Shown here piece by piece: positions 11,402 to 21,726 of a DNA stretch of 64,000 bases (positions within the stretch are counted from its first letter, which is position 1; every line of letters starts with the position of its first letter). The stretch covers positions 1,798,001 through 1,862,000 of the forward strand of contig JBANDB010000001.1 in assembly GCA_037576215.1 (NCBI GenBank), written 5' to 3'. This DNA is from Armillaria gallica (taxonomy: Eukaryota; Basidiomycota; Agaricomycetes; Agaricales; Physalacriaceae). The notes beneath the pieces were generated by a model. The model worked only from the letters and a program-made list of their open reading frames with translations, was not told where the DNA came from and did not search any database. Made by a program: the position numbers and the translations under genes.

Positions 11402-12862
11402 TTATCTTTTCCTAGTTATTTTATTATTGTATGATCTTCTATGTTTGGATTAGTATACTATTTAGTTTTATTACTTTTTGACTCAGTTACAGTTTTCCAC
11501 GTCGGGGAGCATAGCACCAGGTTATGCAAGAAAGTTGGCTATGCTCTTTGGCTCCCGGGGAGTACCACCAAGAATTTCCTGCTCTGCCAGGGAGTTCAGG
11601 GTAGTAATAACGCCCTCATGGTTTCTCTAAATCTCTCAAGACTACAGCCAAATTTTCTTAGTCATTAAATCCCTGGATAAGTAGACCTGGCGTCATTCAT
11701 TGGACTTTCGATGCACGATGCACGTAACATGAGGGAATTTTGTCATGGTAAGAGTCAATAGATTAGTGGAGCTACTTGCCTACTCCAATAGAATGACCTC
11801 TTCGTTCACATGTGAGATGGCTATTTATTAGGACGAGTGGAGGGTTGCGGCGTGGCAAAGGGCTAGCGAAAATGAACGGTGAGGCTAATGATATCATGGC
11901 ATTAGTCCGGCAACATTTGTGTACGACATCTCTCCTCTCATCACCGTGCATCGCTACTACATAGGTAGCCACTGGTCGGCCTGGCACCTGGAAATAGCAG
12001 ACAAAGAAATCTTCCGAGACATTCAATAGAGAAGAATCTCTCCGAGAGAGTACTTGTTCCAAGTCATCATCAGTACGGAGAGTGGCCAGGGCCCAGTACA
12101 AGAACATGATGCTACGATAGTATTTAAGATAACTAGGGTAGCAGGATCGAAATAACGCCTCTGCGGCCATACCTATACCTGAAGGGGAGCGGCTGCCTGG
12201 GGGAGCCAGATATATTTTTCCAAAGTGGTTTAGTAGCATTAGTTTTCGAAATTACAGTCCAGAAAATTCAATCAGCTGGGGGAGACGTCTCCCAGAGACA
12301 GCCGGATGTGCCGCGGAAGTTTTCGGAGGGAATGAACTTTACGGACAAGCCAGTATTTGGCGATCAAAGTTACAGTTTACGGGCATGACTCAGAAAGGAA
12401 GGCGGTATACCTTTTCAAGCAAGTTACAGCAGTGTAAGTGTATGACGTCATTCATTCCAGTCGGCCCGATCACTGGCATATGCACGCGTCCTACGTGAGC
12501 TAGACTTTGTAACTGTCAATCACAATTGGGTTGTTCTTTGTTTTCCGGAGAACATTGAGGAAATGTTTTTGTCTTTTCGTGGAACATTGTTTCGGAGTCG
12601 CATCTGCATGTCAACCGCTTGGTACCATGGACAATGATCTCGTCCCTGCAGTTACCAGTGACCATTGTGCCAGCCGTGACTCGGTCGAGCTGAAAAACGT
12701 TGATATACTTGGCGAGTACTTACTGGCACTATAAACGGATCCGTAGATGTTACAGTAGGTGTGAGACTAATTTCTTCTTTAGTCCTCTCGGCGGCGGCCA
12801 ACGCTGACTACTACGTCAATAAATGAGGGAATAAGTGGTTATCTAAATTGGGATGAAGTCTT
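11402..12862. other. Intergenic stretch with only weak open frames
   Basis: No recognisable gene. A minus-strand frame of 155 codons (11772-12239) contains YLKYYRSIMFLYWALATL but matches nothing I know and has no supported exon partner. A plus-strand frame from an ATG at 12627 (MDNDLVPAVTSDHC) could be an upstream exon of the RBR ligase gene, but I could not find a convincing splice to it. Confidence 0.4.
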
Positions 12863-15074
12863 ATGACACGTTTTGGTCCTTTTGTTAGGATCCTACAAAA
12901 AGGCGGGCCTGTTCCTATCTTCGAGGACGTTGCCTCCTCTTCTCAACTCCGGCCACTCATGGACTTTCACGACCACATTCCGGACATCCTCGCTGGCCGC
13001 TTCAGTTTCGAGGAGGTCACCCAATTTCTCGATGAGCAGGCGCAGCGACATTCCCATGTTCCCATGAGTGACGAAGACGTGGCACTGAGGCTATTTGCAG
13101 AGGATGCGAGAGATAATCTCCTCCGATTTGGGCAGTTTGGTCATGCACCACTTCCTGAGCCTCTGGTTGAACAGCTTTTTCACGACTGGGAGCCGCCTCG
13201 ATTTCGTGATAGAATTCGGGAGGCAGCAGCCCCGCTACCAAATAGACAACGACAGAGGGCTATTCGGCATTTTAATCATCCCTTTGGACGGGAGATGCCA
13301 GAGGACTTGCAATTCAACCCCTTTCCTGTATGGCACGAAGCTCCTCGACGGTGAGTACGATGTCGGTTTATCTTCGCCTCATCTCACACTAGCCGGTTCG
13401 CAGACAGTTTCGTCCCGTGATCCCAGCTGCATCATCCTCCAGGGGAGGCCGCAACTTCGGCGACTCAATAGCGTACGTCAGATTCTTCCTCATTTGTCTC
13501 TCTCATTTCGCTTATACGGCGCTAGATCTCACTGCTCCGTCTGCCTTGATAACATCGAAGGACATGTAATAACTGCACCATGCGGCCATACATATGATGC
13601 CTCTTGTATGGAGGCGCTTATATCTGCAGCAACCAAAGACGAGTCTCTCTTCCCGCCTAAATGCTGCCGTGATCCTATCCCAATCGAATCTGTGCAATCT
13701 CACATCGATGCAACTGTCTTAGCTACATTCAAGGAAAAATCCATCGAGTTCTCGACTCCTATACGCGTCTATTGCTCCAATCCCAAATGTAGTCGCTTCC
13801 TAGGTCCAAAAAACGATGGCAAGTCACCCTCCGCTCCGCTTACATGTTCCTGTACCACGATTACTTGCAATTCTTGTCGCGGGAATGTCGCGAATGGAGA
13901 CGTACTTTCGCATAGCTGTGCATCAGATGCTTTAGAACAAGAGGTACGGGCTTTAGCTGATAAGAAGAAATGGGCAACTTGTCCTGGGTGCAGTAATCTC
14001 GTCGAGCTTTCCATTGGATGTAGCCATATGACATGCCGCTGCGGTACACAGTTTTGCTATCATTGCAATGCCAAGTGGGGTGCATGCGACTGTGCCGGTC
14101 GCACGATGCTAGAGGGACATGGATTAATACCTGTCCGTGGCGAAGCCATTGACAACTGGTTTATGCCTTTCTTTGCACCTCCTCCTGTTCGTCGCCTTCC
14201 TACGAGAGCACCTCCTGTTATGGGGGGAAACGCCCCTCTTACGAGACAGAATCTGGATCAGATGAACCTTCGTAATAGGAACGAGAGGTTGAGATCTACC
14301 GACACACTACCGACGCTGCCGCCACTTCCTCCTCATTTACCAGCCCATCGTGCGCGCAGACTTTCGGCTGTGACAGAATCATCTGGCCCTGATCGACACA
14401 ACAATATGTCCATGGCGCATCCACGGGCAGACTCAGGACCTATCCGAGTTCACATAGACAGAGGTATGCCGAATCCACCACCAACACATAATACTGCTGC
14501 GAGCCGTTGGGGCCAAATGTTACCAGGCATGAACCATACGTCCCGCTCAAGCAACTACGAGTCTCTACTCAGACCTATACCAACCGAAAATCCTCCGAAT
14601 CCTGTAACGACCCGACCGCCGCGACCTCCTCGTCCTGATTATCCGCCAAGATCCAATTGGTTCCAGTCGCCCCAACCAGACCGCATGCAGGGTGCAGGTA
14701 CACGCTCATCACCCATCATTTTGGACGACGATGGCGATGCCGTGATGACCTCTCCTCCTCCAGCTATACCTCCGTTCCTCCATAATGCTAACATACCCCT
14801 ACCAAATTTCGGGGGGAGCGTGCCCTTCCAGCATGCCATTAGCCGAGATGGTGAACTGAATATGAACGTAGATGAGAATCCATTTGCGACAAATCTAAGA
14901 CGACCCTGGGAAGAACCATCGCTGCCTGGTTACCCTTCACCGAGGCAGAGCAGCGGTATAAGGCTTACTCCGTCTTCCTCCACTGCTGCTACGACAGGCG
15001 CTAGGACTTCTTTTGATCGACGGCCTTTTTTGGAGCCACGTACTGTCGTTCAGCCGCCCAATGGGCCATGGTAG
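12863..15074 (+). CDS. RBR-type E3 ubiquitin ligase (RING1-IBR-RING2)
   Basis: RBR ligases take ubiquitin from an E2 onto their own RING2 cysteine and then onto a substrate. Three exons join in frame: 12863-13350, 13404-13472 and 13526-15074 (701 residues; introns GTGAGT..GCAG and GTACGT..CTAG). RING1 begins at Cys189 (CSVCLDNIEGHVITAPCGH). The IBR follows (YCSNPKCSRF..CNSCRG). RING2 is CPGCSNLVELSIGCSHMTC then RCGTQFCYHC; by family rule the Cys of GCSHM (Cys351) is the catalytic thioester residue, and it is present. The N-terminal part is acidic and helical (FSFEEVTQFLDEQ). The last 330 residues are proline-rich and low-complexity. The true start could lie further upstream; MDFHDHIPDI at 12959 is another candidate. 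Confidence 0.82.
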
Positions 15075-15479
15075 ACGATATTCTGTACCATATGAACCAT
15101 AGCATCTCGGATATATATATAAGTGATATATCTCTGTTTACATAGTTGTATTTCTATCTGCTACAGCAGTCACTAACCAATATTAACGGTCCTTTCTCCT
15201 GCATGAATTTCGAATTCTAGCTCTTCACAAGCGAAGTACACTTAACAGCTCCTCGGATAGCCGGAAATTATTGTATCTTTTCAACCCCACTGCACACCTA
15301 CAGCGAAGCTGCCTAGTGCAAACCCAACCAACGAATTCTCTCTTGTCGCCTTACATAACAACTTGTTCTCGTATCCGGGATGCTGTATCGCGATCATGAT
15401 TTAGGCGCTTAGAATGTCGTTTACTCTGATGGCCTGGCCACGAGGTGTACTACAACTGTATTGGAGTCAGCATATACGA

Positions 15480-15930
15480 GGCCCCGGCCTACCTGCGATG
15501 TATTATTAGGTAAAGGAATAAGCGCCCGGAGACGACTCTTCGTCTCCTCTTTGATGACTCGCAAGTCACGACCCAAGAAGTCTGTGAGCGTCAGTCCCTC
15601 TTCCTCCCGACATTCCTTGACCTGTAGTGACTGGGCTCATATCACAGCAACCTGCCGCTTCCGAGTCGCAAGCTTTAGTTCTAGCATCTTCGGTGGGTAT
15701 CTTGATTGCTAGCGCAGAAATGTAAGCCGCTGAACCATGGGTACGATAGCATGATTTCCACTCTCCGGCAGAGGAAGAACCGCCCTTGACTCCCGTTGTA
15801 TTGGCTCCAGCTATTGTGGTATGCCAGAGCTCCAAGTTGATGCCTGTACGATAAGATCATCTGATACGTCGGTACAGCAGAGGAGCGTTCAGCCTTCCGG
15901 AATTTCGAATACAGACAGGGTACTCCTCAT
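15480..15930 (-). pseudogene. Divergent conserved frame, copy A (broken)
   Basis: The minus strand upstream of DUF7330 copy A reads MRSTLSVFEIPEG and then meets a TGA at 15889-15891, where copy B has a Trp codon; a second in-frame stop follows after TWSSGIPQ. Further downstream it shares FLGRDLRVIKEETKSRLRAL with copy B. If the copy B frame is a gene, this is its decayed duplicate; if it is not, this is simply repeated non-coding sequence. Confidence 0.3.
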
Positions 15931-15972
15931 TGTCGTTCCACGGTCTCTTTTCTAAATTGTATTCAGACAGAG

Positions 15973-16681
15973 ATGAATCGAGCAATCATGCCGCCGCCGC
16001 CGCGGGCACCGCCTCCACCTTATGGATCTCGCTCTGAGGACACTCCGCCACCAAGGCAGCCTGGCAATTTCATGACGATCATTCGCGATTCGGGTCCTAT
16101 TAAACAAAGCTTCCTCATAGACCCCACACTCTCTGTTCCGTCAAGTCTTCTACCTCCCCTGACCCCTCATGAAACGGAGGACTGTAGGAACAATCTTAAT
16201 ATTGAAGCAAAGTGGGGAGAAATCGACGCAGACATCGAAGTCATGAAGTCAGGGTGGCTGACCCGATTTCGCGTTGACATACGCGCTTACGGTGACATCG
16301 TAATCCGTCTAGTACGTTTTCCATTCTCGAATCATTGCACTGTTATTTACCGTCGTGTAGCGTTTGCCCGGCACTGTCTCTCCGGATGATCCAACTCGCC
16401 CGGGACCGCTGTGTCTCATGGACGTATATGCGGGTTCAGGGAACATCTACCTGTTGATTCCGCGGAAGCGTCTGGAGGGCCCAATGAACGTTACCACTCG
16501 TCGTGACGTGTCATTCTCCCCGGCACTCTCGAAGGACTTGAATACTTTTAACGAGAGGGGGAAACGGAGGGAGTGTTTTATAGGCAACTTTGCTACATGG
16601 TCGGAGGGGATGGGAGATGTGATCAATCTGGAAGCCAAAGCGGGAAAATTTCGGTCCAGTATAATGACGAGCCGTTTGTGA
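15973..16681 (+). CDS. DUF7330-domain protein, copy A (C-terminus frame-shifted)
   Basis: Two exons, 15973-16311 and 16361-16681 (intron GTACGT..TGTAG), encode a soluble protein of unknown function. The N-terminus is proline-rich (MPPPPRAPPPPYGSRSED). It continues PGNFMTIIRDSGPIKQSFLI, NNLNIEAKWGEIDADIEVM and SGNIYLLIPRKRLEG, the beta-rich repeating pattern of agaric DUF7330 proteins. There is no signal peptide. Compared with copies B and C, one T is missing from the T-run at 16649-16651, so the tail becomes KFRSSIMTSRL in place of the VQYNDEPFVKPE ending of the others. The rest of the frame is clean, so the protein may still be made with an altered last 20 residues, or the base may be a sequencing loss. 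An upstream Met at 15973 precedes another at 15988. Confidence 0.7.
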
Positions 16682-17429
16682 AGCCGGAACCCGAGGGTTG
16701 CATCATTGCTTGATTTTTGGTCACTGCATGGCCCTGTAGTCTTAGAGATGGGTCTTGTCATATATGATTACAGTAACTGTTGCAGTCTTTCAGGAGCTCA
16801 GAAATTTTATGACCATAAAATGAGCCAAAAACAGAATACCACGAAGTGAGAATGAGGCGAAGTGTGTCATTGGGACGGTATATAGAATCGCAATACAGTG
16901 AACGCTATACGGAAAGCATGCACTATCAAGTTTGACCGAGGAATTGTAAGCAGAGTGGGCAGATCGATAAGCTAAGCCACTGTGTTCTCGGCAGGAAGGC
17001 ATTCTAATGTCGGCTTATCCTCGATGCCAAGATCAGGAGGCCAGTCCGCAGCATGAGGCTTTTGGCGGCTTAAGGTGCGAAGTTTTCGAGTCTGGGCAGG
17101 TTCCGAGTCGTCCAAGAGGCCCACGATAGACAGAGATACAACATATCGAGTACGCCCAGGACGCTCCAGGGCAAAGTAAGATATCAGGCATGCCGTAGAA
17201 GAGTCAGAGCATAAACGAGAGTGAAAGATGAAAAGGGGCCGGCTAATGCCGAGATCGGAGGGCTCGACTAATCGGTACTTACCGCGACTTGTGAATTCTT
17301 TATGTGAAAGTCACAAAAACTGCGATGCACTTAACAACTCGTTCCCGTATTCGGGATGCTGTTTCGCGATCATGATTTAGGCGCTTAGATTGACGTTTAC
17401 TCTGATGGCCTGGCCACGAGGTGTATTAC

Positions 17430-17898
17430 AACTCTATTGGAGTCAGCATACACGAAGCCCGGCCGACCTGCATTGTATTCTTAGGTAAAGGAATAAGCGC
17501 CCGGAGACGACTCTTCGTCTCCTCTTTGATGACTCGCAAGTCACGACCCAAGAAGTCTGTGAGCGTCTGTCCCTCTCCCCCGACATCCCTGACCTGTAGT
17601 GACTGGGTTCATATCACAGAAGCCTGCCGCATCCGAGTCGCAAGCTTTAGTTCTGGCGTCCTCGGTGGGTATCTTGCTAGTGCAGAAATGCAAACCGCTA
17701 AACGATGGGTACGATAGCACGATTTCCACTCACCAGCAGAGGAAGAACCGCTCCTAGCTCCCGTTGTATTGGCTCCAGCTGTTGTGGTATGTCAGAGTTC
17801 CAAGTCGATGCCTGTGCGATAAGATCATCTGATACGTCGGTACAGCAGAGGAACGCCCAACCTTCCGGAAGCTCGAATACAGACAAGGTACTCCTCAT
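17430..17898 (-). CDS. Possible small divergent gene next to DUF7330 copy B (uncertain)
   Basis: The minus strand just upstream of copy B has an open frame MRSTLSVFELPEGWAFLCC, VSDDLIAQASTWNSDIPQQL, EPIQRELGAVLPLL ending at a good donor (GTGAGT). After a TGCACTAG acceptor, later frames include PELKLATRMRQASVI and FLGRDLRVIKEETKSRLRAL. The wording looks protein-like and is partly preserved in copies A and C, but I could not make one set of introns keep a single frame: a TGA stands between the last two segments. I do not recognise the family. It may be a real gene with a splice I misread, a decayed gene, or upstream DNA conserved through recent duplication. Confidence 0.3.
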
Positions 17899-17957
17899 TG
17901 GCGTTCTAAGGTCTCTTTCTAAATCGTATTCAGCCAGAGAAGAAGAACCTAGCAATC

Positions 17958-18685
17958 ATGCCGTCGTCGTCTCCACCTCCACCCTATGGATCTCGCTCTG
18001 AGGAAACTCCGCCACCAAGGCAGCCTGGCAATTTTATGACAATCATTCGAGATTCGGGTCCTATCAAGCAAAGCTTTCTCATAGACCCTACACTCTCCGT
18101 CCCGTCGGAACTTCTTCCGGCGCTGACCCTCAGTGAGCAAGAGGCCGGCGGTACTAGGAATAATCTCAATCTTGAAGCCAAGTATGGGGAAATTGACGCA
18201 GATATTGAGGTCATGAAGTCAACCAAGCTGACTCGTATCCGAGTCGACGTACGCTCTCGCAGTGACGTCGTGATCCGCTTAGTATGTCTTTTTCATTGCT
18301 CAAAACTCATTCGCAAGCTAACATCATTTAGCGTTTACCTGGCACTGTCTCTCCGGGAGATCTGAACCGCCCAGGACCACTATGTACCATAGACATCTGT
18401 GCAAGTTCGGGGAATATCTACCTTTTGATTCCAAAGAAGCGCTTGGTGGGAAAGTTGGTCTCCACCGCTCGCGGCAACGTGACGTTCTCTTCAAAACTGT
18501 TGAAGGACCTGAGTGCTTTCAATGAGAAGGGAAAGCGGAGAGAGTGTTTTATAGGGGACTGTAAAATGTGGTCTGAGGGGATGGGAGATGTGATCAATTT
18601 GGAAGCCAAGGCAGGAGGGGTTTTTGTCCAGTATAATGACGAGCCGTTTGTGAAACCGGAAAATGGGGGTTGTATCATTTCTTGA
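17958..18685 (+). CDS. DUF7330-domain protein, copy B (intact)
   Basis: Exons 17958-18281 and 18332-18685 join across a 50-base intron (GTATGT..TTTAG). The protein begins MPSSSPPPPYGSRSEETPPP, continues GNFMTIIRDSGPIKQSFLID, RNNLNLEAKYGEIDADIEVM and SGNIYLLIPKKRLVGKL, and ends VQYNDEPFVKPENGGCIIS. It keeps the same intron position as copies A and C and is the only one with an unbroken frame from start to the conserved C-terminus, so it is the likely functional member. The function of the domain is unknown. The beta-strand-rich pattern and lack of signal or membrane segments suggest an intracellular protein. Confidence 0.78.
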
Positions 18686-19113
18686 TTTTTTCTGTTGCTG
18701 CTTGACCCTGTAGTCTACCTGTAATCTTAGAGACAGAACTGTTAATCCTTGAGACTCAGAAATATTATGTCCATACAATGAACCAAAATACAGCGTGAAC
18801 GATTGTTTCAACTTATTGATGCGGTACACAAGAAGACCGGGCCGATATCTGGAGCTTTCGATGCCGTCAGAGGCGAATCCACATGTACACCTACCTACAG
18901 TACAGCTGGAGCAGCTGGCTAGCCCAAACTCGACCACGGGCTATATTTGACTGAAAGTCATAGAAACCTAGGGTGTATTCAGTAGTTCAGCTTAAAGTGT
19001 TCTCGTATTCGGTGTGCTATCTTGAGATTGAGGCGCTTAGATTGCTGTTTTCTCTCATGATCAGTCCACGAGACGTACAACTGTATTGGAGCCAGCATAC
19101 ACGAGACCTTAGC

Positions 19114-19618
19114 CTATCTGTGCCGAGTTCTTGAATGAAAGGAATAGGTGCTTAAAGATGATTGATCGTCTCCTCGTTGAGCTCGATGACTAGCCAGCCG
19201 CGATCCAGGAAGTCTGTGAGTGTCAATTCCCGTCGATATCCCTCGGCCTGTATTGACTCTTATCACAGCAGCCTGACGTCTCGCAAGCCTTGGTTCCAGC
19301 GTCCTCGTCGGTGGGTGGCTTGTCTTTATCTTGCTAGTGCAGAAGTGGAGGCAGCTGAACAACGGGTATGATAGCACGACTTCGACTCTCCAGCAGTGTT
19401 AGACCCGCTGCTGCATGCCGTTGCATTGAATCCAGCTCTCCCGGTATCGAGTTCCGAGTCAATGCATCTGCGATAAGATTATCTGATGCTTCGTTCGTCC
19501 AGGCACAGCAGCAGCAAACCGGAAGTTCGAATACAGATAAGGTACTACTCACTGTCAATGTCCGAGTCTTTTCTAATTTGTGTTCAGAACACGAAAAAGA
19601 ACGGATCAATGCCGCCAC
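19114..19618 (-). pseudogene. Divergent conserved frame, copy C (diverged)
   Basis: The minus strand upstream of copy C keeps STLSVFELPVCCCCAWTNEA and SDNLIADALTRNSIPGELDS, clearly related to the copy B frame, but the matching start codon is GTG rather than ATG. The downstream segment reads FLDRGWLVIELNEETINHL and stops. It shares origin with the copy A and B frames. Coding status is as uncertain as for copy B. Confidence 0.28.
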
Positions 19619-20326
19619 GGTCTCCGCCTCCGTCTTATAGATCTCGCTCTCAGGCTACCCCTCCGCCTAGGCAGCCCGGCAACTACATGACCATCATTCG
19701 AGAATCGGGCCCAATCAAAGAAAGCTTTCTCATAGACCCTGCGCTCTCTGTTCCGTCAGGGCTTTTACCTCCGCTGACCCCCTATGAAACGGAGGACTGT
19801 TAGGACAATCTTAATATTGAGGCCAAGAATGGGGAGATAGATGCAGATATTGAAGCCATGAGGTCAGGATGGCTGACCCGTTTCCGAGTCGACATACGCT
19901 CTCGCGACGACATCGTGATCCGCTTAGTGCGTCTTTCCATTCGCGAACTGTCATGCTGTTAACGCTGTATAGCGTTTACCTGGCACCGTCTCTCCCGACG
20001 ATCCGACTCGCCCAGGGCCGTTGTGTGTCATGAATGTCTATGCGAGTTCGGGGAACATCTACCTGTTGATTCCGCGAAAGCGCTTGGAGGGACCGTTGAA
20101 CGTTATTTCTCGCCACAACGTGTCGTTCTCTCCTGCACTGTCAAAGGACTTGAATATTTTTAATGAGAAGGGAAAGGGGAGGGTGTGTTTTATAGGCAAC
20201 TTTTCTGCATGGTCGGAGGACTTGGGAGATGTGATCAATTTGGAAGCCAAGGCGGGAAAATTTTCGGTCCAGTATAATGACGAGCCATTTGTGAAGCCGG
20301 AAACCGAGGGTTGTATCATTGCTTGA
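19609..20326 (+). pseudogene. DUF7330-domain gene, copy C (in-frame stop)
   Basis: Exon 1 starts at 19609 (MPPRSPPPSYRSRSQATPPP) and would end at 19926; exon 2 is 19973-20326, ending VQYNDEPFVKPETEGCIIA. A TAG at 19801-19803 interrupts exon 1 just after PYETEDC, exactly where copy A reads through as DCRNNLNIEAK; the frame then continues unchanged (NLNIEAKNGEIDADIEAM). No nearby splice pair removes the stop. Copy C is therefore a recently inactivated duplicate unless the base is wrong. Its 3' flank is nearly identical to that of copy A. Confidence 0.7.
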
Positions 20327-21683
20327 TTTTTGGTCACTGCATGGCTCTGTAGTTTTGGAGATAGGTCTTGTATATGATTACGGTAACTGTGTTGCAGTCG
20401 TCCGGAGCTCAGAAATTTGTGACCATAAAATCAGCCAAAACAGAGTACCAGCGAAGTTATTCATTGGGACGATATATAGAATCGCAATACAGCGAACGCA
20501 ATACGGCAAGCATGCACTATCAAGTTTGGCCGAGGAATTGTGGGCAGAGTGGGTAGATCGATAACCCAGGCCACTGTGTTCTCGGCAGGAAGGCATTCTA
20601 ATGTTGGCTTATAGTCGATGCCAAGATCAGGAGGCCAATCCGCAGCATGAGGCTTTTGGCGGGTGCGAAGTTCTCGAGTCTTGGTGGGTTCCGAGTAGTT
20701 CAAGAGGCCGATCATAGATAGAGATACAACATATCAAATACCCAGGACGTTGCAAGGCAAAGTAAGATATCAGGCATTTTGTAGAAGAGTCAGAGTACAA
20801 ACGAGAGGATAAGTTCGAAACGAGACGAAAAGGGGCCGGCTATTGCCGAGATCATCTGAGGGTTCGACGAATCGGTACCGTGACTTGTGACGCGACGCGC
20901 CGTTCACCTGTTCACATCACGTTCACAAGAACCACAGGCTTGCTTTGATATTCATCGGTCACCCTCGGAACTGTAGAAAGTTGGAAGCTGGCTATTTCGG
21001 TGATGTGGCGGATTCTGTTTATAATCAAGCCCGAACCTTCTTTGATGAAAAATGGCCCTGTACGTTGCCTTGTAAGTGTGTTACTTATTCCACTGGGATA
21101 AGTAACACACTTACAAGGCAACGGCATGATATGTCCATAACATGCCAGCAGTTCCCCGGCACCGTGCCAAATGGAAACGGTGCCGATTCCAATCCGGGAA
21201 ACGCGTCTTGACGTTTTCCTTTAATGACTATCTACGAGACAGTACCTACTTAGCTTCAACGCACAAACTCCGTAAGCCTTGTCTTTTCTCAACTAACAAT
21301 CGATTGCCGATGCATTCCATGATGCACCAGACTGCGTGACCCCTTTGTCTGTTACCTCACATTCGAGTCTTTCCCCACAATCGCACCAGGCAACTGTCCA
21401 TGAAAACCTTCCTTCGTCACTGTCTTTGTCACTCTCCTATCTCTCGGACTTCAACGACATCTTACAGTTATCCAGAATCGTTGTAAACCCCGAATCTTGC
21501 TGGGCATTAACTTTTCTCGTTACCAAGAATGTTATAGCGACTTCTCTCACATGTCGACCTGACTTGTAAAGATAGATAATCGGCGGAAACTTCCCCCCAT
21601 TCTGGGAAAAGACCGTCCCCGTAACGCAATCCTCATAGATTTTCTCCCCTGGCGCGCGTTCCCCACAGAAGCTCCGATCCGAG
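20327..21683. other. Intergenic: shared 3' flank of copy C, then MFS upstream region
   Basis: The first 550 bases repeat the 3' flank of DUF7330 copy A. From about 20940 (GGTCACCCTCGGAACTGTAG) the sequence instead matches the region upstream of the second MFS gene (about 45225 onward), interrupted in this copy by about 250 bases that include a perfect hairpin. No gene is recognised. Confidence 0.5.
21063..21123. repeat. Perfect inverted repeat (26-base arms, 9-base loop)
   Basis: The arm at 21063-21088 (beginning CGTTGCCTTGTAAGTG) is the exact reverse complement of the arm at 21098-21123, with the 9-base spacer TCCACTGGG between them. The corresponding upstream region of MFS copy 2 lacks this segment. 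It could be a small mobile hairpin, the terminal repeats of an internally deleted transposon, or a cruciform-forming site. Confidence 0.85.
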
Positions 21684-21690
21684 TATATAT
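21684..21690 (+). promoter_or_regulatory. TATA-like element of MFS copy 1
   Basis: TATATAT follows the conserved word CCGAG about 40 bases before the start codon. The same CCGAG plus TATA arrangement precedes the other two MFS copies. Confidence 0.5.
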
Positions 21691-21726
21691 GTTACTGAAT
21701 TTCAGAAAGATATCTTCACTACCATC

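Larger units (their letters stand above)
15400..20880. repeat. Tandem triplication of a DUF7330 gene module
   Basis: Three direct repeats of about 1.4-1.9 kb can be followed by eye: copy A about 15400-17290, copy B about 17330-18760 and copy C about 18960-20880. A and B share a nearly identical 5' region (for example around 15430-15610 versus 17400-17590), including a conserved run around AAGAAGTCTGTGAGCGTC. A and C share the 3' region (TTTTTGGTCACTGCATGG at about 16713 and 20329, continuing for several hundred bases). Each carries one DUF7330 gene on the plus strand, preceded by a conserved stretch with open frames on the minus strand. Confidence 0.8.

Noticed and set aside
15070..15150. TATATATATATAAG stretch after the RBR gene as a promoter
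   Set aside because: It lies in the 3' region of the RBR gene and is 850 bases from the next start; AT-rich 3' sequence explains it.
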